Shown here piece after piece: positions 44,821 through 52,728 of a stretch of DNA of 64,000 nucleotides. The position numbers and the translations under genes are program-made. The notes under the pieces were generated by a model. The model was not told the origin of the DNA. It saw nothing but the letters and a program-made list of their open reading frames with translations, and ran no database searches. The stretch is from CAZUDO01 sp964618895 (GTDB lineage Bacteria > Desulfobacterota > Binatia > DP-6). Every line of letters starts with the position of its first letter. Within the stretch, counting starts at the first letter, position 1. The stretch covers positions 62,001 to 126,000 of the forward strand of contig CAZUDO010000031.1 of NCBI GenBank assembly GCA_964618895.1. The letters are read 5' to 3'.

Positions 44821-45591
44821 CTAGCGCCCGCGGAAAAGGGGCGGGCGGCGCTCCCGTTGTGCTGCCAGTCCTTCCTGCGCGTCCTCGCTGCCCCGCACAC
44901 GCTCGGCCAGCTCCTCGAGATCGTCACGCCGGAGGGTGTGGTGGTGCTCGACCAGCCGCTGCACGAACGCCTTCATGGCACGCACGGACAGCGGCGCGAG
45001 GGCCGCGATCTGTCGCCCCAGATAGTTGGCGGCACGCCCCAGCTCGGGGTCGGCGACGACCCGATTGACCAGGCCGAGGGCGCGTGCGGCCTGCGCGTCG
45101 ATGGCCTCGCCGGTGAACAAGAGTTCCTTGGTGGCCGCCGCCCCGATGGTATCGACCAGCTTCCAGGTGAGGGTCACGGGGACGCAGATGCCGATGCGCG
45201 CGAGCGGCATGGCGAAACGCGCGCTTTCGGCTACCACGCGCAGATCACAGTGCAGCGCCAGCTCGCATCCGCCGGCGACGGCATCCCCCTGTACGGCGGC
45301 GATGGTCGGTTGCGGGCACGCTTCCAGGACCTTGAGGGCGTGCTCGAGGGTCTGGGTGTCGACCGCCCCGGCGGCGCGTTGCGCGGCCAGCTCGCGCAGG
45401 TCCAGGCCGGCACAGAACGCCGGCCCGTTGCCCGCGAGCACCAATACGCGCACGGCGTCGTCGCCGGCGACGCGCTCGAAGATGGCGCGGAGGTCGGCGA
45501 TCATCGCGGTTGTCAGCGCGTTGCGCTTGTCGGGGCGGTCGAGGGTGATGGTGCACACATGGTCGGTGGTCGAGACGAGAATGTTGCTCAT
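44821..45591 (-). CDS. Enoyl-CoA hydratase/isomerase-family (crotonase) protein
   Basis: 256 residues from the ATG giving MSNILVSTTDHVCTITLDRP; the open frame further upstream is not family-like. Oxyanion segments NGPAFCAGLDLRELAA and GDAVAGGCELALHCDLRVV are present. The first catalytic Glu (GGCEL) is kept; the second, normally in a PE pair, reads PL in FAMPLARIGICVP, so standard hydration is doubtful. It lies 5 nt after glyoxalase II. Confidence 0.85.
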   Translation of the reverse strand: MSNILVSTTDHVCTITLDRPDKRNALTTAMIADLRAIFERVAGDDAVRVLVLAGNGPAFCAGLDLRELAAQRAAGAVDTQTLEHALKVLEACPQPTIAAVQGDAVAGGCELALHCDLRVVAESARFAMPLARIGICVPVTLTWKLVDTIGAAATKELLFTGEAIDAQAARALGLVNRVVADPELGRAANYLGRQIAALAPLSVRAMKAFVQRLVEHHHTLRRDDLEELAERVRGSEDAQEGLAAQRERRPPLFRGR

Positions 45592-45596
45592 GGGGG

Positions 45597-46376
45597 TCAG
45601 TAGTGGTCCTTGAGTGTCCGGACGGCGGCAAAGACCGCGACGCGATCGTCCGCGGAAACGTCCGGGACCTGGGTCCGCACCGAAGCCCGGAGCTCTGCAC
45701 TGTCTATACGCAGGAAGGGATTGGTCGCGCGCTCCTCCGCCATCGTGGTGGGGACGGTGGGACGGCCCGCCCGCCGGAGCCCTTCGACACGCGCGAGCTT
45801 CTCCTGCAGCACCCGGTTCCCGGGCTCGAGCGTCAGGGCAAAGCGGAGGTTCTTCTCGGTATATTCGTGCCCGCAGAAGACACGGGTCTCGTCCGGCAGT
45901 GCGACGAGGCGCGCCAGCGACGCCATCATCTGGGCCGCGTCGCCCTCGAACAGGCGGCCGCACCCACCGGCGAACAGTGTATCGCCGGTGAACACCACCC
46001 GCTCGGCCGGGAAATGGTAGGCTACGTGCCCGCTCGTGTGCGCCGGAATGAGGATGACCGTGCCGGCGACGGTTCCGACTCGCACGGGGTCTCCGTCGCG
46101 CAGCTGGTCGGTGAGGCCGGGGATGCGCGGGCCGTCGGCGGCGGAACCATGAACGCGCAGGTCGGGGATGGCGGCGAGCAGATCGAGGTTGCCACCCACG
46201 TGGTCGAAGTGGTGGTGCGTCGCCAGAACCGCCACCAGGCGAAGGGATCGCCGGCGAACTTCATCCAGGACGGGCCGCGCCTCGGCGCAGTCGACGACCC
46301 CAGCCGCGTTCGAGACGGAATCGATGAGCAGGTAGGCGTAGTTGTCGCTCAGCTGCGGGACGGGAACGACGTCCAC
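45597..46376 (-). CDS. gloB: Hydroxyacylglutathione hydrolase (glyoxalase II)
   Basis: 259 residues from a GTG giving VDVVPVPQLSDNYAYLLIDS. Metal-binding THHHFDHVGGN (about 53-63), TSGHVAYHF, FTGDTLFAGGCGRLFEGD, and FCGHEYT. Hydrolyses S-lactoylglutathione in methylglyoxal detoxification, cytoplasmic. No glyoxalase I in the window. Confidence 0.93.
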   Translation of the reverse strand: MDVVPVPQLSDNYAYLLIDSVSNAAGVVDCAEARPVLDEVRRRSLRLVAVLATHHHFDHVGGNLDLLAAIPDLRVHGSAADGPRIPGLTDQLRDGDPVRVGTVAGTVILIPAHTSGHVAYHFPAERVVFTGDTLFAGGCGRLFEGDAAQMMASLARLVALPDETRVFCGHEYTEKNLRFALTLEPGNRVLQEKLARVEGLRRAGRPTVPTTMAEERATNPFLRIDSAELRASVRTQVPDVSADDRVAVFAAVRTLKDHY

Positions 46377-46407
46377 AAGCGCCGCGGCCGGCGACCCGCC
46401 GGGGCCG

Positions 46408-47241
46408 CTAGTCCTCCACCGCGGCCGGCGTGCGGGACGGCTCCTTGAAGGAGACCGCCGGTGCGGCGGCCGTACCGGACACCTGCTCGACGCGGAAGAG
46501 CCGCTCGCGCAGGGCAGCCGCCTCGACGGCCCGCGACAACTGTTCCTTGGAGAGATCACTCAAGCGGGCTTCGAGCCGGGCGAGGCGATCGCGGAAGCCG
46601 GCCGCTTCGCCGGCCCGTGTGATCTGCTCCTTGTGGCTCTCGACGATGCGCCCCTCGAGGCGCGTCAGCCGTTCGCGTAGAGCGCCGAATTCGCCGAGCT
46701 TCGTGCCCACCTCACGACCGAGGTCGGTGAGACGCTGGTCGATACGCTCGAGTCGCTTGAAGACATCGTCCGCGTCCAGGGCGTCGCGAGCGGTGCTACG
46801 GCTCATCTCTCCGACCCGCCGTTCGAGCTGCTGCACCCGCAGGCTCAACTCCTCGCCCCGGGCGAGCGCCGCAGCCGCCCGATCGCCGGCGCCACTCGCG
46901 ATTGCTTCGACGGGGGCAACCAGCTCGCGGATGCCTTCTTTCGGGACGTCGGCGAGACGGTTCTCGACGGCGCGCACGCGCTCGCGGACGCGGTCGAGGT
47001 CGCGACGGAAGGTGGACGCCAACCCGCTCAGCAACGCGTCGACGCGGTCGGACACCCGATCTTCGAGGGCCCCGATGAGCGTCGTGATCTGCTCCTCGAC
47101 ACCGCGGCTGACATCGAGGATACGCTTCTGCACGCCGGTACGTAGTGAATCAGCCTGGTCGACCAGCGCCTTCCCGCTGCCGACGAGCATGTCCTGCAGC
47201 TGAGCCAGCCGCCCGCGCGGCGCCTCCTTGGTGCGTCCCAT
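46408..47241 (-). CDS. Coiled-coil protein of unknown function
   Basis: 277 residues, GGAGG ribosome site 5 nt upstream of the ATG. Almost wholly predicted coiled coil with heptads of Leu/Val (VDQADSLRTGVQKRILDVSR, LERIDQRLTDLGREVGTKLG) and several near-repeats in the C-terminal half (LRERLTRLEGRIVE, FRDRLARLEARLSD, LRERLFRVEQVSG). It could be a phasin-like or structural protein; no enzyme domain. It ends about 30 nt before gloB. Confidence 0.75.
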   Translation of the reverse strand: MGRTKEAPRGRLAQLQDMLVGSGKALVDQADSLRTGVQKRILDVSRGVEEQITTLIGALEDRVSDRVDALLSGLASTFRRDLDRVRERVRAVENRLADVPKEGIRELVAPVEAIASGAGDRAAAALARGEELSLRVQQLERRVGEMSRSTARDALDADDVFKRLERIDQRLTDLGREVGTKLGEFGALRERLTRLEGRIVESHKEQITRAGEAAGFRDRLARLEARLSDLSKEQLSRAVEAAALRERLFRVEQVSGTAAAPAVSFKEPSRTPAAVED

Positions 47242-47528
47242 CACGACCTCCTTCGCGACGACCGGCGCGCTGCCGCAGAGGTGCTCACGGCGTTTCGCTT
47301 ACGGCGCACCTCCGTGCGCGGGAATCCCGATCGATGCCCACCCGCATGTCCCAGCGGCAACCTCCCACGATCCCTCGGGGAACTCGCGCATCCTTAGAGC
47401 AAGTGGGCGGAAGAATTGCAACTCGGGGGCGAAGAATTGTCGTGCAGGTTGTCCAGCCAGACCCGCGGGAATGACACTCGGAACGACCGGCTCATCGTCG
47501 CGCCGAGTGCACGCCAGCCGAGTCGGAA

Positions 47529-47709
47529 TCATAGGTCGACGAGTATCGTCGCGGACGGTCCGGTCGCCGGGAGTCCCTTCGCGACAAGTTTGGCGGCGAG
47601 CAAGTCGGCCGCTGGAGTCGCATTGCCTGGTGGGTTGGGTGTCGATGCGAATCAGCTCGACTAGCAAACGCCTCTGCGGAGCGATGTCGAGGCCGCGGCC
47701 GTCAGCCAT
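47529..47709 (-). pseudogene. M20-family peptidase/deacetylase remnant (ArgE/DapE/ACY1-like)
   Basis: Frame one reads MADGRGLDIAPQRRLLVELI-RID, the usual N-terminus; a one-base shift then gives TPNPPGNATPAADLLAAKLV, the conserved family segment, continuing AKGLPATGPSATILVD before a stop. Only about 60 of some 400 residues remain. It is clearly an inactivated gene or a recombination fragment. Confidence 0.75.
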
Positions 47710-47802
47710 AAGGTTCCAAACTGCCCGGGCAGGGAATGGACAGCGGCGGTTGGTGTCCGCCGGCGTGGTGTACGGCCGGGAGCGGCGCACGATTGACGCG
47801 AG

Positions 47803-48026
47803 TTATTCACAGCTTGCAGCATCGGATCTCGGCCTTACCAACGGTCAGGTCTTGGCAGGGGACCTGCGGTGATCGCAGGCACAGCGTATGGGCAGTTATT
47901 CTGTAAAATCAAATATATCCACTCACTCGGGCGATCCGTCACCCTACGCTGGAACCTCCTTGGATCCGGCCATCGATCGGAGCTCGGTTACGCACTGCGC
48001 TATGAGATATCCACAGGTTACCCACA
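47803..48026. promoter_or_regulatory. Cluster of DnaA-box-like 9-mers
   Basis: TTATTCACA (47803-47811, fits the relaxed TTWTNCACA consensus), ATATCCACA (48007-48015) and TTACCCACA (48018-48026) each differ by at most one base from strong boxes, and they flank an A+T-rich patch. It may be a DnaA-titration site or a second origin-like element; gene orientation does not favour it as oriC. Confidence 0.4.
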
Positions 48027-48033
48027 GTGGCTA

Positions 48034-48645
48034 CTACGGTCGTCCCTCTGCCACGGGTGAGAACCCCAGGCCTACGAGGTACAGCTCCGCGGAGCCCCGC
48101 CGCGTAGCCTCGGCACGCGTTGCGTGGCTGGTCGCGAATGCGGCACGCACATCGCGTGCAAGCGCGTGGTAGTCGGCGTTCATGAACGCCTTCATCACGA
48201 AGTGGCCGCCGGGCCGAAGCAGGCATGGCAAGGCGTCGAGCGTGGCGCGCGCCAGCTCCGTCGCACGCGTCTCGTCGGTACTCTTCACCCCGGTCAGCTT
48301 CGGTGCCAGGTCGGAGAGGACCGCGTCGGCAGATCGTCCGAGCTGGCACGTCACCGCATCCAGGGTGGCGACCTCGCGCACGTCGCCCTGGACGACGACC
48401 AGATTCGGCACGTCGAGCGACGCCACGGTGCCCACATCGACGCCGACCACCCTGCCCCCTGCGCCCACCGCTTCGAGCGTCACCTGAAGCCATCCACCGG
48501 GCCAGCAGCCCAGGTCGATCACGAAATCGCCGCGTCGCAGCAGGCGATATCGACGGACGAGATCGGCGAGTTTGTACGCGCTCCGGGCGCGGTATCCCGC
48601 GGCGCGGGCGCGAGTGTAGTACGCGTCCTTGCGATCGTAGGTCAC
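48034..48645 (-). CDS. rlmE: 23S rRNA (uridine2552-2'-O)-methyltransferase (FtsJ/RlmE)
   Basis: 203 residues. YTRARAAGYRARSAYKLADL (catalytic Lys), VIDLGCWPGGWLQV (SAM site), VLSDLAPKLTG (Asp), FVMKAFMN (Lys) and SAELYLVGLG (Glu) supply the K-D-K-E tetrad. It modifies U2552 late in 50S assembly. The GTG start lies in a 7-bp hairpin (48643-48659) with no ribosome site. Confidence 0.93.
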   Translation of the reverse strand: MTYDRKDAYYTRARAAGYRARSAYKLADLVRRYRLLRRGDFVIDLGCWPGGWLQVTLEAVGAGGRVVGVDVGTVASLDVPNLVVVQGDVREVATLDAVTCQLGRSADAVLSDLAPKLTGVKSTDETRATELARATLDALPCLLRPGGHFVMKAFMNADYHALARDVRAAFATSHATRAEATRRGSAELYLVGLGFSPVAEGRP

Positions 48646-48669
48646 GCCGTCACGGCGTGGCGCATGCGG

Positions 48670-48933
48670 CTAGCGCTCGGGCTTGTACGCTTCGTATCCG
48701 CCGAACGGGCTCTCGTGCGGACGGTGGCCGAACATCCGCTCGAGCGTCGGCTGCGAGACGAGGAAATGAATCGGGCGCGTCACCAGCCATTCGATTGCGA
48801 ACCCCACGGGGTGGACGGCGTAGGCGGCGAGCCGGAGCGGGTTGGCCTCCGAGTCGTCGTAGGCGTCGTGCGCCTGCGCCGGCGCCGTGAGCAGCCCGAG
48901 GGCGAGAACGAGAGCAAGCGAGAAGCGTTTCAC
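48670..48933 (-). CDS. Small secreted conserved protein, unknown function
   Basis: 87 residues from a GTG with a GGGAGG ribosome site. Signal peptide MKRFSLALVLALGLLTAPAQA, then a conserved-looking segment HPVGFAIEWLVTRPIHFLVS with an amphipathic or membrane-peripheral helix and a tail HRPHESPFGGYEAYKPER. No named domain. Lies 24 nt upstream of rlmE on the same strand. Confidence 0.72.
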   Translation of the reverse strand: MKRFSLALVLALGLLTAPAQAHDAYDDSEANPLRLAAYAVHPVGFAIEWLVTRPIHFLVSQPTLERMFGHRPHESPFGGYEAYKPER

Positions 48934-49048
48934 CGGATACCTCCCAGCCCGAAGAGTACCAGCGCGAGATGACCTGCTCAAGGACGGAGCAGCCTCCGTG
49001 GCGGGTGCTCGGGCGCCGCGTTGACAGCACAGATCCAGCGTCGCTAGA

Positions 49049-49924
49049 GTGCCCGACATCCCCGATATGCCGTCGGTTTTCAGGCCGTTGACCCCTCTCC
49101 AGGGCTGGCGCCGGGTGGCCGTGCACGCGTGGCGCGCGCCGCAGGACCCGAGCGTGTACGCTGTACTCGAGGTGCCGATGACCGGCGCGCTCGCCTACGT
49201 CGAGCGGGTACGGCGCGAAACCGGTGTCCGGGTCACGGTTACACACCTGGTCGCCAAGGCGCTCGCGGTCACCCTGCGCCAGCACCCGCAGCTGAACGGC
49301 ATCGTCGCGCGGGGGCGTATTCTGCTGCGTGACACCGTCGACATCTTCCTGCAGGTGGCGACCGGCGGCGGGGACGACCTGTCGGGATTCAAGGTGGCGC
49401 GGGCCGACGAGAAGAGCGTCGTCGAGATCGCCCGCGAGACCGAGACGCGAGCAGAACGCATCCGACACCGCCGCGACCGGCAGGTGGAACGTACCAAGTC
49501 CATGCTCGATCGCATCCCGCTGCCTCTCCTTGGGCCAATGTTGCGCACCATCGCCTACCTGATCTACGACCTCGATCTGAACCTCACTCGCTTCGGGATC
49601 GTGAAGGACGAGTTCGGCAGCGCCATGATCACCAACGTGGGCAGCTTTGGACTTACCCAGGCGCACGCGCCGCTCGTGCCCTTCAGCCGGACGCCCGTCG
49701 TGTTCCTGCTGGGCGAGGTGCAAGAGCGCCCGGTGGCCGAGGCCGGCCGTGTGGTCGTGCGTCCCATGATGACCATCGGGGTCACGTTCGACCATCGCTT
49801 CATGGACGGGTTCCTGGGCGGGAAGATGGCGCGTCTGTTCCGCGCCTACCTGGAAGACCCGGCCCGATTCGAGGACCCGGCCCCGGCGGACGCGCCGGGG
49901 CCTATGCCCATCCAACAAAGCTGA
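49049..49924 (+). CDS. Stand-alone 2-oxoacid dehydrogenase E2-like acyltransferase
   Basis: 291 residues, the catalytic domain of the CAT/E2 superfamily without lipoyl or E3-binding domains. Ends with FDHRFMDGFLGG, the HxxxDG active site. N-terminal RVTVTHLVAKALAVTLRQHP is the family core. Acyl acceptor unknown; some such proteins act in CoA or chloramphenicol-like acylation. It overlaps the pgeF stop by 23 nt at its 3' end. Confidence 0.82.
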   Translation: MPDIPDMPSVFRPLTPLQGWRRVAVHAWRAPQDPSVYAVLEVPMTGALAYVERVRRETGVRVTVTHLVAKALAVTLRQHPQLNGIVARGRILLRDTVDIFLQVATGGGDDLSGFKVARADEKSVVEIARETETRAERIRHRRDRQVERTKSMLDRIPLPLLGPMLRTIAYLIYDLDLNLTRFGIVKDEFGSAMITNVGSFGLTQAHAPLVPFSRTPVVFLLGEVQERPVAEAGRVVVRPMMTIGVTFDHRFMDGFLGGKMARLFRAYLEDPARFEDPAPADAPGPMPIQQS

Positions 49925-50567
49925 GCTGGCGCCCTACCGCACTGCCGTCCCGCCGGTACGAGTGATAGCGGCGGGCGCACGCCGTGCACGGGCCCATGAT
50001 GGTCACCTCGCCAACACCCGCGGCCAGCAGCAGAAGACGGACGGCGGCGCGGAGGTCGACATGGGGACGCCGGGGCCCCTCGCGCCAGGCGGCGGCGGTG
50101 AGGTCTCCGGTGCGGGCACGGAAGGCGACCTCCACCTCCGGACCGACCTCGTAGCAGCATCCCCCGATGGCCGGCCCGACCACCGCCTGCAGGTTGGCGG
50201 GGCGCGTCCCGTACGTCTCGCCGAGATGGCCGACGGCCGTTTCCAGCACGCCGTGGGCGGCACCGCGCCAGCCCGCGTGCACCGCGGCTGCGGCCGGGCG
50301 GTGTGTATCGACCAGCAGGACGGGCACGCAGTCGGCCGTGACGACGCCGACCACGGGCTTCCCGGGCCCGGTCGCGAGCCCGTCCGCTTCCGCGGGCTCG
50401 TCTCCCGGCGCGGGGGAAACGACGCGCGTCCCGTGCACCTGACGCGGGACCGCGACCGCGACGCCTGGGCCGGGCACCGTCCAGCCGTCGGCGCCCGGGG
50501 TGACGGTGCGGTCGAGGAAGCCGTGGCGGAGGCCCGCGAGTTTGGTCCACGGCGCGTGCGTCAGCAG
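49902..50567 (-). CDS. pgeF: Purine nucleoside phosphorylase/LACC1-like YfiH protein (formerly laccase domain)
   Basis: About 221 residues. Family landmarks: LAGLRHGFLDR, PRQVHGTRVV, DGLATGPGKPVVGVVTADCV-PVLLVD, AVHAGWRGAAHGVL and GPAIGGCCYEVG (Cys/His zinc site). The conserved N-terminus begins before any ATG/GTG, just after a GGAGGAG site, so translation likely starts at CTG (50567 or 50564). Cleaves nucleosides; pgeF also edits peptidoglycan precursors. 16 nt after the dCMP deaminase. Confidence 0.85.
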   Translation of the reverse strand: MLTHAPWTKLAGLRHGFLDRTVTPGADGWTVPGPGVAVAVPRQVHGTRVVSPAPGDEPAEADGLATGPGKPVVGVVTADCVPVLLVDTHRPAAAAVHAGWRGAAHGVLETAVGHLGETYGTRPANLQAVVGPAIGGCCYEVGPEVEVAFRARTGDLTAAAWREGPRRPHVDLRAAVRLLLLAAGVGEVTIMGPCTACARRYHSYRRDGSAVGRQLSFVGWA

Positions 50568-50583
50568 GACTCCTCCGGGGGCG

Positions 50584-51036
50584 TCACGGGACGACGCGTT
50601 CGAGCTGGATGTCGCTGTGGCGCATCAGCTCCTCGAGTGTGTGCAACTTGTACTCGCGCTCGTAGAAGACGCGCCGGGTGCCGGTGTTGATGAGCACTTT
50701 CAGGCAGTGAATGCAGGGCGTGTGGGTGATGTAGATGTCCGCGTTCTGGATCGACGAGCCGTTCCTCGCCGCCTGGGCGATGGCGTTGATCTCGGCATGG
50801 ATCGTCCGGAAGCAGTTCTCTTCCGTATCTCCGGCCGGCGTCTGCGAGGTGTAGACCAGGCACCCGATCTCGGTGCAGTGCGGCAGGCCCGCTGGCGACC
50901 CGTTATAGCCCGTGGCGATGATGCTCTTGTCGCGCACGATTACGGCGCCCACCTTGGCGCGGGTGCAGGTCGAGCGTTCCGCGACCTGACGCGTGATGGT
51001 CATGAAGTATTGATGCCAGCTCGGGCGGTCGCTCAT
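50584..51036 (-). CDS. dCMP deaminase-family zinc deaminase
   Basis: 150 residues from the ATG giving MSDRPSWHQYFMTITRQVAE, with a GGAGA site. Zinc motif IHAEINAIAQ and TPCIHCLK (His, Glu, Cys-x2-Cys), substrate segment TGYNGSPAGLPHC. It deaminates dCMP to dUMP for thymidylate synthesis, or a related deoxycytidylate. Middle of the overlapping operon at 50-54.7 kb. Confidence 0.92.
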   Translation of the reverse strand: MSDRPSWHQYFMTITRQVAERSTCTRAKVGAVIVRDKSIIATGYNGSPAGLPHCTEIGCLVYTSQTPAGDTEENCFRTIHAEINAIAQAARNGSSIQNADIYITHTPCIHCLKVLINTGTRRVFYEREYKLHTLEELMRHSDIQLERVVP

Positions 51037-51046
51037 GCGTCTCTCC

Positions 51047-51946
51047 TTACGGCAGGATCTTGAACGGTTCGGCGACAAACGTCAGTGCCAGCACCACGAG
51101 GGTTGCCCAGGCCGCCACCTGCCGCCCGGCACCGAGCGGGTAGGGGTCGTTCTCCGTCGGCGGATGCCCCAGCGAAAGGATCGTCGAAATGATCACCGCC
51201 CACACCAGCCAGCCGATCCAACCGCGGAGACCCAACCAGACCAGGAATCCGATCAGCAGCGCCGGTACCACGCGTGTCCGCCCGATGACGGCGTAGAGCA
51301 CGTGCCCGCCGTCCAGTTGCCCAACCGGCAGGAGGTTGATCGACGTGACGAACAACCCGAACCAGCCCGCGAGGGCGACCGGGTGGAGGATGACGGTGGT
51401 GGGGTCGGCGTGGAGGACGACGCGCGTCAGGAATGCGGTCAGGACGGAATCGCCCAGCTCGAGCATGTGTGCGTCCGGTGGGTGCGGCAGGACGGTTGAC
51501 CGTGCGAGCCCGATCGCGGTGGCGGCCAGCGCCACCACGAAGCCCGCCCACGGACCGGCCGCCCCGATGTCGAACAGCGCGCGCCGATCCGGAAAGCGCG
51601 AGCGGATCCGGATGAACGCCCCGAAGGTGCCGAGCGGGAACAGCTGGGGTGGCGCCGGCAGGAAGTAGGGGAGGGACGCCTGCACGCCGTGGCGGAGACA
51701 CATGACGTAGTGCCCCGCCTCATGGACCAGGAGGATGGCGAGCAGAGTCAACGCAAACGGAAGCCCGTGGGCGAGGAGGCGCGGGTCGACCAGCGGATCG
51801 AGCCCCTCCCACAGCGCGCCGGCGATCGTCGTCGTACCCAGCGTCGCGGCAAGGAGCATCACATGAAGCGCCAGGCGCGCCGGGGTGACGCGGCGGGCGG
51901 CGACGGCCGGCTCCAGCCACGGGGCGAGCGGTGGCGACGGCGTCAT
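51047..51946 (-). CDS. M50/site-2-type membrane metalloprotease
   Basis: 299 residues, about six to seven membrane helices. Zinc site HEAGH (about residue 75) in LTLLAILLVHEAGHYVMC and the second motif NLLPVGQLDGGH. EGY1/S2P-like; cuts membrane-embedded substrates, often for signalling. Overlaps the upstream SAM hydroxide adenosyltransferase by ATGA. Confidence 0.9.
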   Translation of the reverse strand: MTPSPPLAPWLEPAVAARRVTPARLALHVMLLAATLGTTTIAGALWEGLDPLVDPRLLAHGLPFALTLLAILLVHEAGHYVMCLRHGVQASLPYFLPAPPQLFPLGTFGAFIRIRSRFPDRRALFDIGAAGPWAGFVVALAATAIGLARSTVLPHPPDAHMLELGDSVLTAFLTRVVLHADPTTVILHPVALAGWFGLFVTSINLLPVGQLDGGHVLYAVIGRTRVVPALLIGFLVWLGLRGWIGWLVWAVIISTILSLGHPPTENDPYPLGAGRQVAAWATLVVLALTFVAEPFKILP

Positions 51947-52728
51947 GACCGGACCTCGATGACAACCGCGGCGCCGAGGTCCGCCCCCAATGTCGCGTGC
52001 GCAGACCCGTCGCGCACGGCGATCTCGACCAGTCCCCAGCTGTTCACGAGCGCGATGGGCCGACCGGCTGGCACCGCTGCGTACGTGGGCGACAGCCCCG
52101 CGATGCGTATGTTCCCGACCACGATCGCGAGCGGCCGTCCGGGCCAGCGACCAAGGCTCTCGGGGCGGATGTTGGTGGCGAGATTCCCGAAATGATCCAC
52201 GTAGATGACCTCTCCGCGAACCGTCCGCTCGTCGACCCGGACTGGCGGCAGCGCGAGGTGCTCCATGGTCTGCACCTCGCTGCCGAGCGCCAGCGCGGGA
52301 GTCCCGGTGGCGAGCGCCGCCGCCACCGGCGCGAACACGTCGCGGCCGTGGAACGTGTGGCTCCGCGGCGGCAAAAATACACGCTCGTCGGTCAGGTGCA
52401 CGATGCGATGGACGGCATCACCCTCCATGGCGAGAGACAGGAGCCCGTTGTCCGGCCCAACGAGGACCCCGCGCGCCGTCTCGATGCAGAGGGGTCGGCG
52501 GGCCCCCCCCACGCCGGGATCGACCACCGCCACATGGATCGTTCCGGGCGGAAAGTAGGGCACCGCCGCCTGCAGGACGAGCGCGCCCGCGAGCACCTGC
52601 TGGGGAGGGATGCCATGGGTCACGTCGATCACCGGCACCCCCGGCGCCCGGGTGGCGATCACGCCCTTCATGATCCCCACGAACGGATCGGTGGTGCCGA
52701 AGTCGGTCGTGAGCGTGATCAGAGCCAT
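51943..52728 (-). CDS. SAM hydroxide adenosyltransferase (DUF62 family)
   Basis: 261 residues from ATG 52728. Conserved LTTDFGTTDPFVGIMKGVIA, VVDPGVGGARRPLCIE (Asp and Arg of the triad), HTFHGRDVFAPVAAALA (His) and YVDHFGNLATNI. Converts S-adenosylmethionine to adenosine and methionine using water; related to fluorinases and chlorinases. Start overlaps the upstream stop as TGATG. An 8-C tract lies within. Confidence 0.9.
   Translation of the reverse strand: MALITLTTDFGTTDPFVGIMKGVIATRAPGVPVIDVTHGIPPQQVLAGALVLQAAVPYFPPGTIHVAVVDPGVGGARRPLCIETARGVLVGPDNGLLSLAMEGDAVHRIVHLTDERVFLPPRSHTFHGRDVFAPVAAALATGTPALALGSEVQTMEHLALPPVRVDERTVRGEVIYVDHFGNLATNIRPESLGRWPGRPLAIVVGNIRIAGLSPTYAAVPAGRPIALVNSWGLVEIAVRDGSAHATLGADLGAAVVIEVRS

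Larger units (their letters stand above)
47242..48033. other. 0.8-kb non-coding region with a peptidase remnant and DnaA-box-like sites
   Basis: No intact gene is supported. It contains a decayed M20-type peptidase N-terminus on the minus strand (listed separately) and three DnaA-box-like 9-mers at the right side. The window's richest A+T run (about 47894-47920: a Tyr-free TTATTCTGTAAAATC and ATATATCC stretch) also lies here. Confidence 0.5.

Noticed and set aside
47803..48026. The 47.8-48.0 kb cluster as the main replication origin
   Set aside because: Coding strands diverge at dnaA (35 kb), not here; by eye the plus strand becomes G-rich just right of dnaA, fitting an origin there.
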